Below are positions 53,795-63,927 of a stretch of DNA of 64,000 bases, in pieces. The notes beneath the pieces were generated by a model. That model was not told the origin of the DNA. It did not search any database and saw nothing but the letters and a program-made list of their open reading frames with translations. Every line of letters begins with the position of its first letter. Position 1 is the first letter of the stretch. The stretch lies in assembly GCA_946480015.1 (NCBI GenBank), contig CAMLIL010000006.1, positions 32,556 through 96,555 on the forward strand, written 5' to 3'. Position numbers and translations under genes: made by a program. The stretch comes from an uncultured Oxalobacteraceae bacterium (GTDB lineage: Bacteria; Pseudomonadota; Gammaproteobacteria; Burkholderiales; Burkholderiaceae).

Positions 53795-55396
53795 CTAGTC
53801 GATGCCCTGGCTTTTCAGGTAGTCCTCGTAGTTGCCGCGGAAATCGACGACTTCGTTTTCCTTGATTTCGATAATGCGGTTCGCCAGCGAGGACACGAAT
53901 TCCCGGTCGTGCGACACGAAGATCAAGGTACCGGCGTATTTTTCAAGCGCGATATTGAGCGACTCGATGGATTCCATGTCCATGTGGTTGGTCGGCTCGT
54001 CCAGCAGCAACACATTGTGGCGGCCGAGCATCAGCTTTCCGTACATCATGCGGCCCTTTTCGCCACCGGACAGCACGCGCACGGATTTCTTGACTTCATC
54101 GCCGCCAAACAGCAGCCGGCCCAGGATCGAACGAACGGCCTGATCGTCGTCGCCTTCCTTGGTCCAGGCGCCCATCCAGTCGGTCAGGGTGATATCGCTG
54201 GCGAATTCTTCGGTCGGATCCTGCGGCATATAACCGACGTTGGCATTTTCGGCCCACTTGACGATACCGTGGTCGGCGGCCAGGCCGGCGATGTCGGGTC
54301 CGCCTATGCAGCGCAGCAAGGTGGTCTTACCCGCACCGTTGGCGCCGATGATCGCAATGCGCTCGCCCGCCTCCACCATGATGCTGAAATTCTTGAACAG
54401 CTGGCGGTCGTATTTCTTTTCGATCGAATCGCATTCCACCGCCAGGCGGTGCAGTTTCTTTTCGCCGTCGAAGCGCACGAAGGGATAGGCGCGCGAGGAT
54501 GGCTTGATGTCGTCGACCTTGATCTTTTCGATCTGCTTGGCACGCGAGGTCGCCTGGCGCGCCTTGGACTTGTTGGCCGAGAAGCGCCGCACGAAGTCTT
54601 GCAGTTCTGCAACCTTCTCCTTGGCCTTGGCATTATTGGCCAGTTGCTGGTTGCGCGCCTGGGTCGATGCCAGCATGTAATCGTCGTAATTGCCTGGGTA
54701 AATCTTGAGCGTGCCGTAATCCATGTCCGCCACGTGGGTGCACACCTGGTTGAGGAAGTGGCGATCGTGGGAAATGATGATCATGGTGGAATTGCGCTCG
54801 TTGAGCACGTCTTCCAGCCAGCGGATGGTGTTGATGTCCAGGTTATTGGTCGGTTCGTCCAGCAGCAGGATGTCGGGATTGGAAAACAGCGCCTGCGCCA
54901 GCAGCACGCGCAGCTTCCAGCCGGGCGCCACCGCGCTCATCGGCCCCTGATGCAGTTCGATCTCCACGCCGGCGCCCAGCAGCAGCTCGCCTGCGCGCGC
55001 TTCGGCCGTGTAACCGTCGTACTCGGACACCTTGCCCTCCAGTTCGGCCGCCTGCATGTAATCGTCGTCGGTCGCCTCCGGATTGGCGTAAATGGCGTCG
55101 CGCTGCTGCATGGCCGCCCACATTTCGGTGTGGCCCATCATGACGACGTCCAGCACGCGCATGTCTTCATAGGCGAACTGGTCCTGGCGCAGCTTGCCCA
55201 GACGCTCGTTCGTATCGAGCATGACATTGCCGCCCGACGGTTCCAGATCGCCGCCGAGAATCTTCATGAAGGTCGACTTGCCGCAGCCGTTCGCGCCGAT
55301 CAGGCCGTAACGGTTGCCATCGCCGAACTTGACGGAGATGTTTTCGAACAACGGCTTGGCGCCGAATTGCATTGTGATATTGGCGGTTGAGAGCAC
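53795..55396 (-). CDS. ybiT: ABC-F family ATPase, YbiT type
   Basis: A soluble 533-residue twin-ABC protein that acts on the ribosome, not in membrane transport. The first cassette has GANGCGKST, the degenerate signature [16 protein letters not shown] (seen in YbiT) and [12 protein letters not shown]. The linker (residues 240-320) is rich in basic helices. The second cassette has [25 protein letters not shown] and [12 protein letters not shown]. It may release paused ribosomes. The nadA start lies 14 bases after its stop, so a separate transcript is more likely for nadA, or a joint minus-strand operon. Confidence 0.93.
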   Translation of the reverse strand: MLSTANITMQFGAKPLFENISVKFGDGNRYGLIGANGCGKSTFMKILGGDLEPSGGNVMLDTNERLGKLRQDQFAYEDMRVLDVVMMGHTEMWAAMQQRDAIYANPEATDDDYMQAAELEGKVSEYDGYTAEARAGELLLGAGVEIELHQGPMSAVAPGWKLRVLLAQALFSNPDILLLDEPTNNLDINTIRWLEDVLNERNSTMIIISHDRHFLNQVCTHVADMDYGTLKIYPGNYDDYMLASTQARNQQLANNAKAKEKVAELQDFVRRFSANKSKARQATSRAKQIEKIKVDDIKPSSRAYPFVRFDGEKKLHRLAVECDSIEKKYDRQLFKNFSIMVEAGERIAIIGANGAGKTTLLRCIGGPDIAGLAADHGIVKWAENANVGYMPQDPTEEFASDITLTDWMGAWTKEGDDDQAVRSILGRLLFGGDEVKKSVRVLSGGEKGRMMYGKLMLGRHNVLLLDEPTNHMDMESIESLNIALEKYAGTLIFVSHDREFVSSLANRIIEIKENEVVDFRGNYEDYLKSQGID

Positions 55397-55432
55397 GTGT
55401 AAAGCCTTTAATAGCAGAATTTAATTAACCGG

Positions 55433-56593
55433 CTATTTTACCATCGGTGCCCGGCTTTTGCGCTCCGAATAACGCCGCCACACGGCCTCGAGCGGCCCGA
55501 ACCGGTGGCGTGCCAGCCACCAGTGACTGAAAACCAGCTGTCCCAGCACAATGGGCAGGCACAGCGCCAGCATGCCGGCGCGCGGCAGCCGCGCGCCCAG
55601 CCCCAGGGCGAAACCTTGCAGCAGCAGCATCAGCAGCAAGGACTGGGTGACATAGTTGGTCAAGGCCATGCGCCCGACCGGAGCCAGCCAGCGCGCCGGG
55701 CGCGCCAGCACCCAGACCGCCACGTAGGCAGCCGCCAGGCACGGGCCGGCCAGGTCGATCAGGAACGTGGCCAGCGTGGCCAAGGGCGGCGGCGCGGTGG
55801 GATTGCGCATCATGTCCATTGCCACCATGCCCCACCACAGATTGAGCGGCAGGCCGGCCAGCAGCCCGAAGCAGCGCACCCGCCGCCAGAACGCGCGATG
55901 GCGCAGCGGCCGGGTCAGGTGGCCCAGCCGCACGGCCAGCATGCCCAGCAACATCAGCAGCGCGATGCGCGGCAGGAAGATCACCAGCCCGAGGAGGTTG
56001 GCGCCGTAATCGCCAAGACGCGCGCGCGCAACCGCGCCCCAGCCGCCCTCGGTGTAGACCAGGTTCGCGGCGGCGCTATCGACGATCTGCTGCGCCACAT
56101 CCACCTCGTACCCGGCGGACAGGATGGCCACGATCAGCGCGATCAGCAGATTGACGACCACCAGCGCGCGCAGTACGAACAGGATATCGCGCAGCCGCTG
56201 GCGCGCCGTTTGCAGCAGCCAGAAGCCGGCCAAGGCATAGCTTGTCAGGATGTCGCCGAACCACAGCAGCGTCCCGTGCAGGATGCCGCAGGCCAGCAGC
56301 CAGCGCAGGCGGCGCCGCTGCAGCGCGACCGCCGCGGCGGCCGGCAGGCGCTGCCCGGCCAGCACCAGGCCGGCCCCGAACAGGAAGGCGAAAATCGGGT
56401 AGAACTTTTGCTCGGCGACGCTGGCGACGAAGAACACGGCCAGCGCATCGGCCTGGCTGACGGCGGTCTCGGCAATCCCGTAGCGATAAGCGGAGTAGCC
56501 GAACACGAAGCCCCACACATTGACCAGCAAGATGCCGAACACCGCGCAGCCGCGCAGGGTGTCGACATGCTCAAGGCGGGGGCTGGCACTCAG
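55433..56593 (-). CDS. DUF418 family membrane protein
   Basis: A protein of about 386 residues with roughly ten hydrophobic helices and the DUF418 pattern RLEHVDTLRGCAVFGILLVNVWGFV near the start. ILVNV/GILHGTLLWFGDILTSYAL, MALTNYVTQSLLL and LGQLVFSHWWL are family-like. Function is unknown; related proteins are acyltransferase-3-like. The frame is open upstream to 56719 but those residues overlap ldcA and look random. The family starts a few residues before RLEHVD; no ATG, GTG or TTG occurs there, but CTG at 56593 overlaps the ldcA stop (CTGA), so a CTG start is proposed. Confidence 0.75.
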   Translation of the reverse strand: MSASPRLEHVDTLRGCAVFGILLVNVWGFVFGYSAYRYGIAETAVSQADALAVFFVASVAEQKFYPIFAFLFGAGLVLAGQRLPAAAAVALQRRRLRWLLACGILHGTLLWFGDILTSYALAGFWLLQTARQRLRDILFVLRALVVVNLLIALIVAILSAGYEVDVAQQIVDSAAANLVYTEGGWGAVARARLGDYGANLLGLVIFLPRIALLMLLGMLAVRLGHLTRPLRHRAFWRRVRCFGLLAGLPLNLWWGMVAMDMMRNPTAPPPLATLATFLIDLAGPCLAAAYVAVWVLARPARWLAPVGRMALTNYVTQSLLLMLLLQGFALGLGARLPRAGMLALCLPIVLGQLVFSHWWLARHRFGPLEAVWRRYSERKSRAPMVK

Positions 56594-57525
56594 GACTTGC
56601 CCAGATTCGGATAATCGCGCACGGTCAGGGCGAAGGCCTCGCCGGCGCAGCGCAAGGCGGCCGGCGCGCCGCAGGGGATCGTCACGCGCGTACGGCCGTG
56701 GCCGAAACGCAAGCCGCATAGCAAGGGCACCGGCAAGGTCGCGCGCAGGTAGGCCAGCATGGCGTCGAAGTCGTAGCCGTTGTCGGAAGGCCCCAGGCGA
56801 TACTCGGAAAAATCACCCAGGATCACGGCGCACTGCCGCTCCAGCACACCGGCCTGGTGCAATTGCAGCAGCATGCGCTCGACCCGGTACGGATGCTCGT
56901 TGACGTCTTCAATGAACAGAATCCCGCCGTCGACGCGCGGCAGATAGGGCGTGCCCAGCAGCGAAGTCAGCATCGCCAGATTGCCGCCCCACACCGTGCC
57001 CTGCACGTCGAGATCCGGGTTGCCCGGCGCACTGCCCTCGACCAGATGGCTGGGGCCAGCCAGGCAGGACCAGAAATCGTCCAAGGTGAAGCGGTCCGGC
57101 TCGGCCGGCGCGAAATCGCTATACAGCATGGGACCGGCGAAGCTGACCGCCCCGGTTTTGGCCAGCAGGCCCATCTGGAACGCGGTGAAATCGGAAAATC
57201 CGACGAACAGTTTGCCGCTGGCGGCCATTTGCGCGAAGTCAATGCTGGGCAGCAGCCGCGTCAGGCCGTACTGGCCGCGCAAGGCCATGACGATGCGGAC
57301 CTCGGGGTTGGCGGCGGCCGCGTACAGCATGGCAAGACGCTGCTCGTCGGTGGCGCCAAAGCGCTGAAATACGCGGGCGCTGTCGAAATAATTGTGGACC
57401 TTGCAGCCATGCGCTTCCAGCCGGGCGATGCCGCGGGCGATGCCGGCGTCGTCGCGGGCATAGCCGCTGGGCGCCACGACGGCAATGCCGGGAGGGGGAT
57501 AGGGAAGCGTGTGGGCGATCGTCAC
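56590..57525 (-). CDS. ldcA: LD-carboxypeptidase (MccF/LdcA family, peptidase S66)
   Basis: A 311-residue cytoplasmic serine peptidase that trims the terminal D-Ala from murein tetrapeptides during cell-wall recycling. IVMALRGQYGLTRLLPSIDF is the family glycine motif; the nucleophile Ser is in GFSDFT; the Glu is in IEDVNEHPYRVERML; and the catalytic His is in GHGRTRVTIP. Length agrees with LdcA. The start overlaps the stop of the upstream alpha/beta hydrolase by 4 bases and the stop overlaps the following DUF418 gene. Confidence 0.9.
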   Translation of the reverse strand: MTIAHTLPYPPPGIAVVAPSGYARDDAGIARGIARLEAHGCKVHNYFDSARVFQRFGATDEQRLAMLYAAAANPEVRIVMALRGQYGLTRLLPSIDFAQMAASGKLFVGFSDFTAFQMGLLAKTGAVSFAGPMLYSDFAPAEPDRFTLDDFWSCLAGPSHLVEGSAPGNPDLDVQGTVWGGNLAMLTSLLGTPYLPRVDGGILFIEDVNEHPYRVERMLLQLHQAGVLERQCAVILGDFSEYRLGPSDNGYDFDAMLAYLRATLPVPLLCGLRFGHGRTRVTIPCGAPAALRCAGEAFALTVRDYPNLGKS

Positions 57526-58448
57526 TGTTTTTCGAAAAGGCGCGCTGTCGGGTCGGCCTCCATCTTACCGTGCGCGTGCGCCTCGATCAAGGCAAGCAGG
57601 CGCTCGATCAGCTGCGGCGGCAGATCGTGGCCCATGCCTTCGATCAGCGTCAGCCGCGCGCCCTCGATCAGGCCCGCCACATCCTCGCCGCAAGCCGGTG
57701 GAACCAGCGGATCGGCGGCGCCATGAATGACCTGGGTCGGCACCCGGACGCTGCGCAGCAGCGCACTGCGGTCGCCCGAGGCCACCGTAGCCAGCAGTTG
57801 GCGCGCCTCGCCGCCGGCGCACACATTGCGCTTGAGCGAACGCATCACGCGCGCGCGCAGCACCCGTTCGGGGGTTGGATAGGCCGGACTGCCGATGGTG
57901 CGCAAGGTGTTCACCAGATGGGTGGTGGCGGCATCGAGCCCGCGTGCATGACACGGCCTGCGCATCAGCACGGCGCGTGCCGCCCGCGTGGGTCCGGGCA
58001 AGCCGCGCCGTCCGCTGCTCGACATGATGGACGTAAGCGTCAGCACCCGGTGCGGATGGCGCGCCGCGAGAATCTGGGCGATCATGGCGCCCATCGACGC
58101 GCCCACCACATGGGCGCGCGCCACACCCAGCGCGCTCAGCACCCCCACGGCATCGTCAGCCATGTCGTCGAGCGTGTAAGTACAGCGCAGCGGCAGCCGC
58201 AGCAGTGACTTAAGATAGGACAGGCGCAGACTGGGCACGCCGGCATGTTCGAACTTCGAGGACAGGCCGCTGTCGCGGTTATCGAAACGGATCACATAGA
58301 AGCCCTGCTCGACCAGCCCGTCCACCAGATCGTCCGGCCAGTCCACCAGCTGCATGCCCAGGCCCATGATCAGCAGCAGCGCCGACGCCTTGGGATCGCC
58401 GGCGGTCTCGTAGGCCAGATCGATTCCGTTGGCGCTCAGCGTCGGCAT
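57522..58448 (-). CDS. Alpha/beta hydrolase
   Basis: A 308-residue alpha/beta hydrolase. The N-terminal strand is TLSANGIDLAYETAGDPKASALLLIMGLGMQL; the nucleophile region is VVGASMGAMIAQIL with GASMG; the late Asp is in IHGAADPLVP and the His in EGMGHDLPPQL. Resembles aromatic-ring esters or tautomerase-decarboxylase-type hydrolases (PcaD-like), but the substrate cannot be told. The start at 58448 has GGGAGCG ahead; an earlier in-frame ATG exists at 58499. Coupled to ldcA (ATGA overlap). The 156 bases upstream to tadA show nothing notable. Confidence 0.88.
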   Translation of the reverse strand: MPTLSANGIDLAYETAGDPKASALLLIMGLGMQLVDWPDDLVDGLVEQGFYVIRFDNRDSGLSSKFEHAGVPSLRLSYLKSLLRLPLRCTYTLDDMADDAVGVLSALGVARAHVVGASMGAMIAQILAARHPHRVLTLTSIMSSSGRRGLPGPTRAARAVLMRRPCHARGLDAATTHLVNTLRTIGSPAYPTPERVLRARVMRSLKRNVCAGGEARQLLATVASGDRSALLRSVRVPTQVIHGAADPLVPPACGEDVAGLIEGARLTLIEGMGHDLPPQLIERLLALIEAHAHGKMEADPTARLFEKQ

Positions 58449-58604
58449 CGGCAGCGCTCCCGAAGCGCGGACGCGCGCACGTTGCGCTCGCCTGGGCAAG
58501 CCCGTCGGTGCAGTCCAATGGTGGAAAAGCGGTGCAAGCGAATCTCCCGTGCCGCAGTTTGCAGGGCACGCGAATTAGCATAGCATTTTTACGGGGACGC
58601 TGAT

Positions 58605-59514
<910 letters not shown>

Positions 59515-59530
59515 GAGTGCTTCTGTTCGC

Positions 59531-60166
59531 TTAGGGGATATTCAACAATTTATGGGTTTGCAGGCTCAGCTTCCATTTCGGATTGCGCTTGCAGGTCTCG
59601 ATGGCCAGCCGAGTGTTGTGTTCGGCCAGCGGACCGTCCATCGGCTGCACGAAGAAATGCTCGAAATCGAGCTGCTCGTAAGCGCCCAGGTCCTGGTGCA
59701 GCTGGGGAATGACGACCTTGATTTCACTGCCTTTGCGCACCACCAGAGCCGATCCCATCTTGGGACTGACGCAGACCCAGTCGATCCCGTCGGGCACCGG
59801 CAAGGTGCCATTGGTTTCGATGGCGACCGTAAAACCGGCGCCATGCATGGCCTCGATCAGCGCAGCGTCCAGTTGCAGCAGCGGCTCGCCGCCGGTGAAC
59901 ACCACGTATTTGGCAGCCGGGTAGGCATCCGGCCACAGCGCATCGATGGCGCCCGCCAGCGCGGCGGCATCGGCAAACTTGCCACCGCCCTCGCCATCCG
60001 TGCCGACAAAATCGGTGTCGCAGAACTGGCACACGGCGCTGGCGCGGTCGCTCGCGCGCCCGGTCCACAGATTGCAGCCGGAAAACCGGCAAAACACCGC
60101 CGGCCGCCCCGCATGCGCGCCCTCGCCCTGCAAGGTATAAAACATTTCTTTGATACTGTAAGTCAC
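59531..60166 (-). CDS. queE: 7-carboxy-7-deazaguanine synthase (radical SAM)
   Basis: QueE carries out the ring contraction of the QueD product with a [4Fe-4S] cluster and SAM, on the way to preQ0 and queuosine. The 211-residue protein has YTLQGEGAHAGRPAVFCRF and the cluster cysteines in an extended C-x14-C-x2-C pattern (CNLW...VCQFC), as in the Burkholderia multivorans enzyme. FTGGEPLLQ is the GGE motif. The start is GTG at 60166. The queC, queF and tgt genes are not present here. Confidence 0.94.
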   Translation of the reverse strand: MTYSIKEMFYTLQGEGAHAGRPAVFCRFSGCNLWTGRASDRASAVCQFCDTDFVGTDGEGGGKFADAAALAGAIDALWPDAYPAAKYVVFTGGEPLLQLDAALIEAMHGAGFTVAIETNGTLPVPDGIDWVCVSPKMGSALVVRKGSEIKVVIPQLHQDLGAYEQLDFEHFFVQPMDGPLAEHNTRLAIETCKRNPKWKLSLQTHKLLNIP

Positions 60167-60348
60167 CTGGTGCCTTGTTCCGCCACATCGTCAACCCTCC
60201 ATTATAACGTGCGCCGACCATGGCCGCGGCGCAGCGAGAGTTTGATATTGCTCTATGGCAGTGTTGATTTTGGACAATCAGCCTGATTTCACGGCAAGGT
60301 AACTTTCTCGGAGTCGGCTTCGACATGTCAGAAAACCGGAGAGTTGCC

Positions 60349-61191
60349 ATGAAGATTACTCCCACCATTATCCTTGCCGTGGTGTGGCTGATGTTTTTGG
60401 GTTGGGGCTTCCAGGCCCTGCTGCGCCGTCACCTGCGCCTGGACGACCGCCTTGCCGATACCGAAGCCGAGCTGGCCATCGAGCGCCATGCCCGTTCCGT
60501 GGCCGAACGCTCGCTGGCCAGCGCGCACCTGTCGCTGTGCCGCCTGGCCAGGCAGCAGGAAAACGTGCGCGAAAGCGAACGCCAGCGCATCGCCCGCGAC
60601 ATTCACGACGACCTGGGTCAGAATCTTCTGGCCCTGAAAGTCGATTTATCCTTACTACATGTGAGCACCACCGGCGCGCACCCGCTGATCAGCCAAAAAG
60701 TCGACGGCATGATCGGCAACCTCGACCTGACCATCAAATCGCTGCGCGCCATCATCCACGACCTGCGCCCGCTGGCGCTGGAAGCGGGCTTCGCCAGCGC
60801 GATCGAATGGCAGATGAGCCAATTTAGCCGCATGCACGGCATCCGCCATGAATTGCGCATCGACCCGCGCGTGGTCGACGCCGGCGCCGGGCGCGAACGC
60901 GAAACCATGTTGTACCGCATCCTGCAGGAATCGCTGTCGAACATCGTGCGCCACGCCCACGCCACCGATGTGACGGTCGATCTGTGCCGCATCGGCAATA
61001 CGCTGAGCATGAAGGTCAAGGATAACGGCATCGGCATCTCCCGCGACGGCCAGGTACAAGGCTGCGGCGTCGCCGGCATGCGCGACCGCGTCACCGCCAT
61101 CGGCGGCAGTTTTGCCCTCGACAGCCTGGATGGCGTGGGCACCATCGTGTCGATCGCGGTCCCCTTGAACGAGACGGTTGACGCCCACTAA
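60349..61191 (+). CDS. NarL-type sensor histidine kinase (HisKA_3) with one membrane helix
   Basis: A 280-residue histidine kinase. The N-terminus has one membrane helix (IILAVVWLMFLGWGFQALL), followed by a coiled coil (residues 35-80) and the HisKA_3 dimer/phosphoacceptor RQRIARDIHDDLGQNLLALKVDL with the His. The HATPase_c region has LQESLSNIVRHAHATDV (N box) and VKDNGIGI, GCGVAGMRDRV (G box). There is no periplasmic sensor domain. The start at 60349 has GGAGAG 5 bases ahead; an ATG at 60325 is weaker. No response regulator gene lies beside it, so it is an orphan kinase here. Confidence 0.9.
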   Translation: MKITPTIILAVVWLMFLGWGFQALLRRHLRLDDRLADTEAELAIERHARSVAERSLASAHLSLCRLARQQENVRESERQRIARDIHDDLGQNLLALKVDLSLLHVSTTGAHPLISQKVDGMIGNLDLTIKSLRAIIHDLRPLALEAGFASAIEWQMSQFSRMHGIRHELRIDPRVVDAGAGRERETMLYRILQESLSNIVRHAHATDVTVDLCRIGNTLSMKVKDNGIGISRDGQVQGCGVAGMRDRVTAIGGSFALDSLDGVGTIVSIAVPLNETVDAH

Positions 61192-61309
61192 ACATTGAAT
61201 GCGCGCACGGTTGTTTTAGATCAAAGGATCGCTGCGACTCAGGTAGCAGAATCGATCTTGTCGGCAGTCAATTAATTTCCGGCAGGATAGCTTCTAACAG
61301 GGACGGCAC

Positions 61310-62302
61310 ATGACTAGCACACATAACGTTCAGCCGATTCAAGCATACCCCGCACCCCATCCCGACCGCGCCTTCGCCAACAAACTGCTGGAGATGCTGG
61401 CGGTCCCCGCCTTCGTACTGGACACGCGAGGAACGGTCATCGTCTGGAACCGCGCCTGCGAGCGCCTGACCGGGGTGCCGGCCGAGGAAGTGCTGGGCAC
61501 GAGCGACCACTGGCGCAGCTTCTACCAGCATCCGCGTCCCACCCTGGCCGACCTGGTCGTGCAGAACCGCACCAACGAAATCGAGCTGCTTTACCCGCGC
61601 GTACCCAATCAGCATCCGGACGGCCAACTGTGCGTGGAAAGCTGGTGCGACATGCCGCGCGGCGGCAAGCGCCGCTATCTGTCCAGCGACGCCAGTCCCG
61701 TCTACAACGAGCAGGGCCAGCTCGAAGCGGTGGTGCAAACCCTGCGCGACATCACCGACGAAAAAGCCGCCCAGGTCGCGCTGGAACAATTGGCAACGCG
61801 CGACGGCCTGACCGGTCTGGCCAACCGCCGCTGTTTCGACGACACCCTCAAGGCCGAATGGACGCGCGCCCTGCGCCAGCGCCAGCCGCTGTCGCTGCTG
61901 ATGGTCGACGTCGACAACTTCAAGGCCTACAACGATGCCAACGGCCACATCGGCGGCGACGAATGCCTGAAGCGCATCGCCACCGCCGTGGCCAGCGAAA
62001 TGCGCGCCAACGACCTGGTCGCGCGCTACGGCGGCGAGGAATTCGCCGTCATCCTCCCCAACCAGTCGCTCAAGGGCGCCGCCATCGTGGCCGAACGCGT
62101 GCGCAGCCGCGTCGAGAAGCTGTGCTTGCCCAACGGCCAGGTGCCCGGCCAGCATGTCACGGTCAGCATCGGCGCCGCCACCGCTTTGGTCGCCCCGGAA
62201 AACAGTGCCTGCCAACTGGTCGCCACGGCCGACGCCGCGCTCTACCGCGCCAAGCACATGGGGCGCAACCGTATCAGCCTGCCGCTGACAGAGAACGCTT
62301 AA
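61310..62302 (+). CDS. PAS-GGDEF diguanylate cyclase
   Basis: A 330-residue cytoplasmic protein with an N-terminal PAS domain (LLEMLAVPAFVLDTRGTVIVWNRACERLTGVPAEE, residues 27-140) and a GGDEF domain (residues about 160-325). The cyclase signature is YGGEEF, and the inhibitory I-site RxxD is intact (RAND, five residues before GGEEF). The start of the domain has DGLTGLANRRCFD. It is expected to make c-di-GMP with feedback control. It opposes the EAL protein at 17881-19707 in the same window in c-di-GMP signalling. Converges on a DUF2382 gene. Confidence 0.93.
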   Translation: MTSTHNVQPIQAYPAPHPDRAFANKLLEMLAVPAFVLDTRGTVIVWNRACERLTGVPAEEVLGTSDHWRSFYQHPRPTLADLVVQNRTNEIELLYPRVPNQHPDGQLCVESWCDMPRGGKRRYLSSDASPVYNEQGQLEAVVQTLRDITDEKAAQVALEQLATRDGLTGLANRRCFDDTLKAEWTRALRQRQPLSLLMVDVDNFKAYNDANGHIGGDECLKRIATAVASEMRANDLVARYGGEEFAVILPNQSLKGAAIVAERVRSRVEKLCLPNGQVPGQHVTVSIGAATALVAPENSACQLVATADAALYRAKHMGRNRISLPLTENA

Positions 62303-62309
62303 TACCAAG

Positions 62310-62332
62310 CCGGGCGCCGCCCTCCGGCGCCC
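62310..62332. terminator. GC-rich hairpin between convergent genes
   Basis: Perfect 9-base arms CGGGCGCCG (62310-62318) and CGGCGCCCG (62324-62332) with a 5-base loop. It is 8 bases after the cyclase stop and 20 bases before the DUF2382 stop, with no T tract on either strand. It probably ends both transcripts inefficiently or with help. Confidence 0.5.
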
Positions 62333-62351
62333 GCTCCCGCCCAGGCCACGA

Positions 62352-63479
62352 TCACGAGGTCAAGCGATCCCATCCGTGACGAACGGCAGCCTTCATTTTC
62401 TCCCAGGTCGAACCCGGATTGCGCGCCTCCCAATCGCTGCGCAAGGCCGGCTCCACGTCATCCCAGCTGCGTCCGCGATAGCTGTCGCTGCGCCGCATCG
62501 CGCTGCCGTACTGATAGGCCGGCGCGTAATCGTCGTAACTGCCGCCAGCCGATGAGAGATTGCTGGTCCAATGGCTGCGGTAGGCGTTATCTTCGTCGGG
62601 CGTCAGCTGCTCGATCTCCACTTCCGTGCGCCGCACGGTATCGCTGATCTGCTGTTCGCGCTGCGACACTTCCTTGCCGACCACGACTTCCTCGACCACG
62701 CGGGCGGTTTTCTGCACCACGGCTTCCTCGGCCGTTTCGCGCATCTCGATGGTGCCCTCCTGGAAGGCGTTCAAGTCGGCCGGACTGACCGGTTTGTCGA
62801 CCGGACGCCGCTCGACATTGACATGTTCTTCGCGCAGGTCCACGGTTTCATTCACCGGGGTTTCGACCAGCCGCTGATAGATGCGCACGCCGCCGCGCTG
62901 CACTTCGCGCTTGCCCACCGCCAGCTCTTCCTGGATGACCGGAATGGCGCGGGCGGTGTCCGAGTCGACCTCGGCGCGCTGCTGCGAGCCGCTCAGCTGG
63001 GAGCCCTGCATGGAACCCTGTTGCGAACTTTGCTGCGCCACCGCTTGCGACTGATTCAAGGTGCCGGACGCCGAGCGCATCGCGTCGCCCGTGTAGGAAG
63101 CCGTTCCCCACTCCTGCGCTTTTTCGTCGATATCGATGGGGCCGTAGCGCTCGACGATGTCGGCGGCGCGCTCGACGTCGGGCAGGCTGTCGGCCGTCAG
63201 GGTCAGCGCAAAGTGGCCGCGGTTGACGGCATCGCTGTACAGCTCGACGTCCTTGTCGCGCTCGCTGCCGAATACGTCGGCGAAAAAGTGGCGGATGCTC
63301 GATGCGATCGACGACCCATCGTCGCTGCCGGCCGTGGTCGTGGTGGTGGTGCCGCCGACGCTGGAATCGTCTTCCGACAGGCGCATGGATGTGCGCGAAA
63401 AGCCCGACGCGACCAGATCTTCCTGGGCCTTTTGCGCATCGCTGCGGTTATCAAATACGGCTACGAGTGTATGTTGCAT
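62352..63479 (-). CDS. DUF2382 stress protein with N-terminal YflT-like domain
   Basis: A 375-residue soluble protein. The N-terminus (about residues 1-110) resembles the heat-induced YflT/17M-type domain (VAVFDNRSDAQKAQEDLVASGF). A Gln/Ser-rich linker follows (residues 135-170), then the DUF2382 domain (about 175-290) with PVIQEELAVGKREVQRGGVRIYQRLVETPVNETVDLREEHVNVERR, and an Arg/Asp/Tyr-rich tail resembling the DUF2382/YsnF and AvaK group. Function is unknown; related proteins are tied to general stress. The start at 63479 has GGAGG 8 bases ahead. It follows another DUF2382 gene by 40 bases on the same strand. Confidence 0.88.
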   Translation of the reverse strand: MQHTLVAVFDNRSDAQKAQEDLVASGFSRTSMRLSEDDSSVGGTTTTTTAGSDDGSSIASSIRHFFADVFGSERDKDVELYSDAVNRGHFALTLTADSLPDVERAADIVERYGPIDIDEKAQEWGTASYTGDAMRSASGTLNQSQAVAQQSSQQGSMQGSQLSGSQQRAEVDSDTARAIPVIQEELAVGKREVQRGGVRIYQRLVETPVNETVDLREEHVNVERRPVDKPVSPADLNAFQEGTIEMRETAEEAVVQKTARVVEEVVVGKEVSQREQQISDTVRRTEVEIEQLTPDEDNAYRSHWTSNLSSAGGSYDDYAPAYQYGSAMRRSDSYRGRSWDDVEPALRSDWEARNPGSTWEKMKAAVRHGWDRLTS

Positions 63480-63519
63480 GATAAAACCTCCGTGTTGTTG
63501 AGTGACCGGCCGCGCCCGG

Positions 63520-63927
63520 TCAAGCGCCGGGGCCGAACCGTTCGACCGTGACGTCTTCGGAGCGCAAGACGACGTGTTCGGCATGGTGTTCGGTACGCTG
63601 GCTCCGGGTAATGTGGATCTCTTCCTTGATGCGACATCGCGTTTCGACGACCAGCACTTCCTCAAGGACCGGAATAATCAGGGTGTCGCCTTCCTGGCGC
63701 GCGCCGGGCGCCTCGGATAGCGGCACGATTCTGTCGATCGCGACATGCTCGACGACGACCTCGTCGCGCCGCAGGTACGCGTCGACCGCGTGGGGTTGCT
63801 CGCTCACCGTCTTGTGGACCCGCACACCACCGGTCTCGACTTCGCGCACCGTCACGCTTGCCTCTTCCTGCACTGCCGGCACAACGATGGCGTCATCGCC
63901 GACCGGCCGCTGCGCGTTCGGATTCAT
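63520..63927 (-). CDS. Short DUF2382 domain protein
   Basis: A 135-residue protein made up of a single DUF2382 domain: VVPAVQEEASVTVREVETGGVRVHKTV and DEVVVEHVAIDRIVPL followed by LIIPVLEEVLVVETRCRIKEEIHI. It lacks the YflT-like domain of its neighbour. The start is at 63927, with GGAGCGG ahead; a longer frame to 63999 has a non-matching Cys-rich N-terminus. It is upstream of the longer gene and probably in one operon with it. The 73 bases between its start and the end of the window show nothing I can call. Confidence 0.85.
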   Translation of the reverse strand: MNPNAQRPVGDDAIVVPAVQEEASVTVREVETGGVRVHKTVSEQPHAVDAYLRRDEVVVEHVAIDRIVPLSEAPGARQEGDTLIIPVLEEVLVVETRCRIKEEIHITRSQRTEHHAEHVVLRSEDVTVERFGPGA

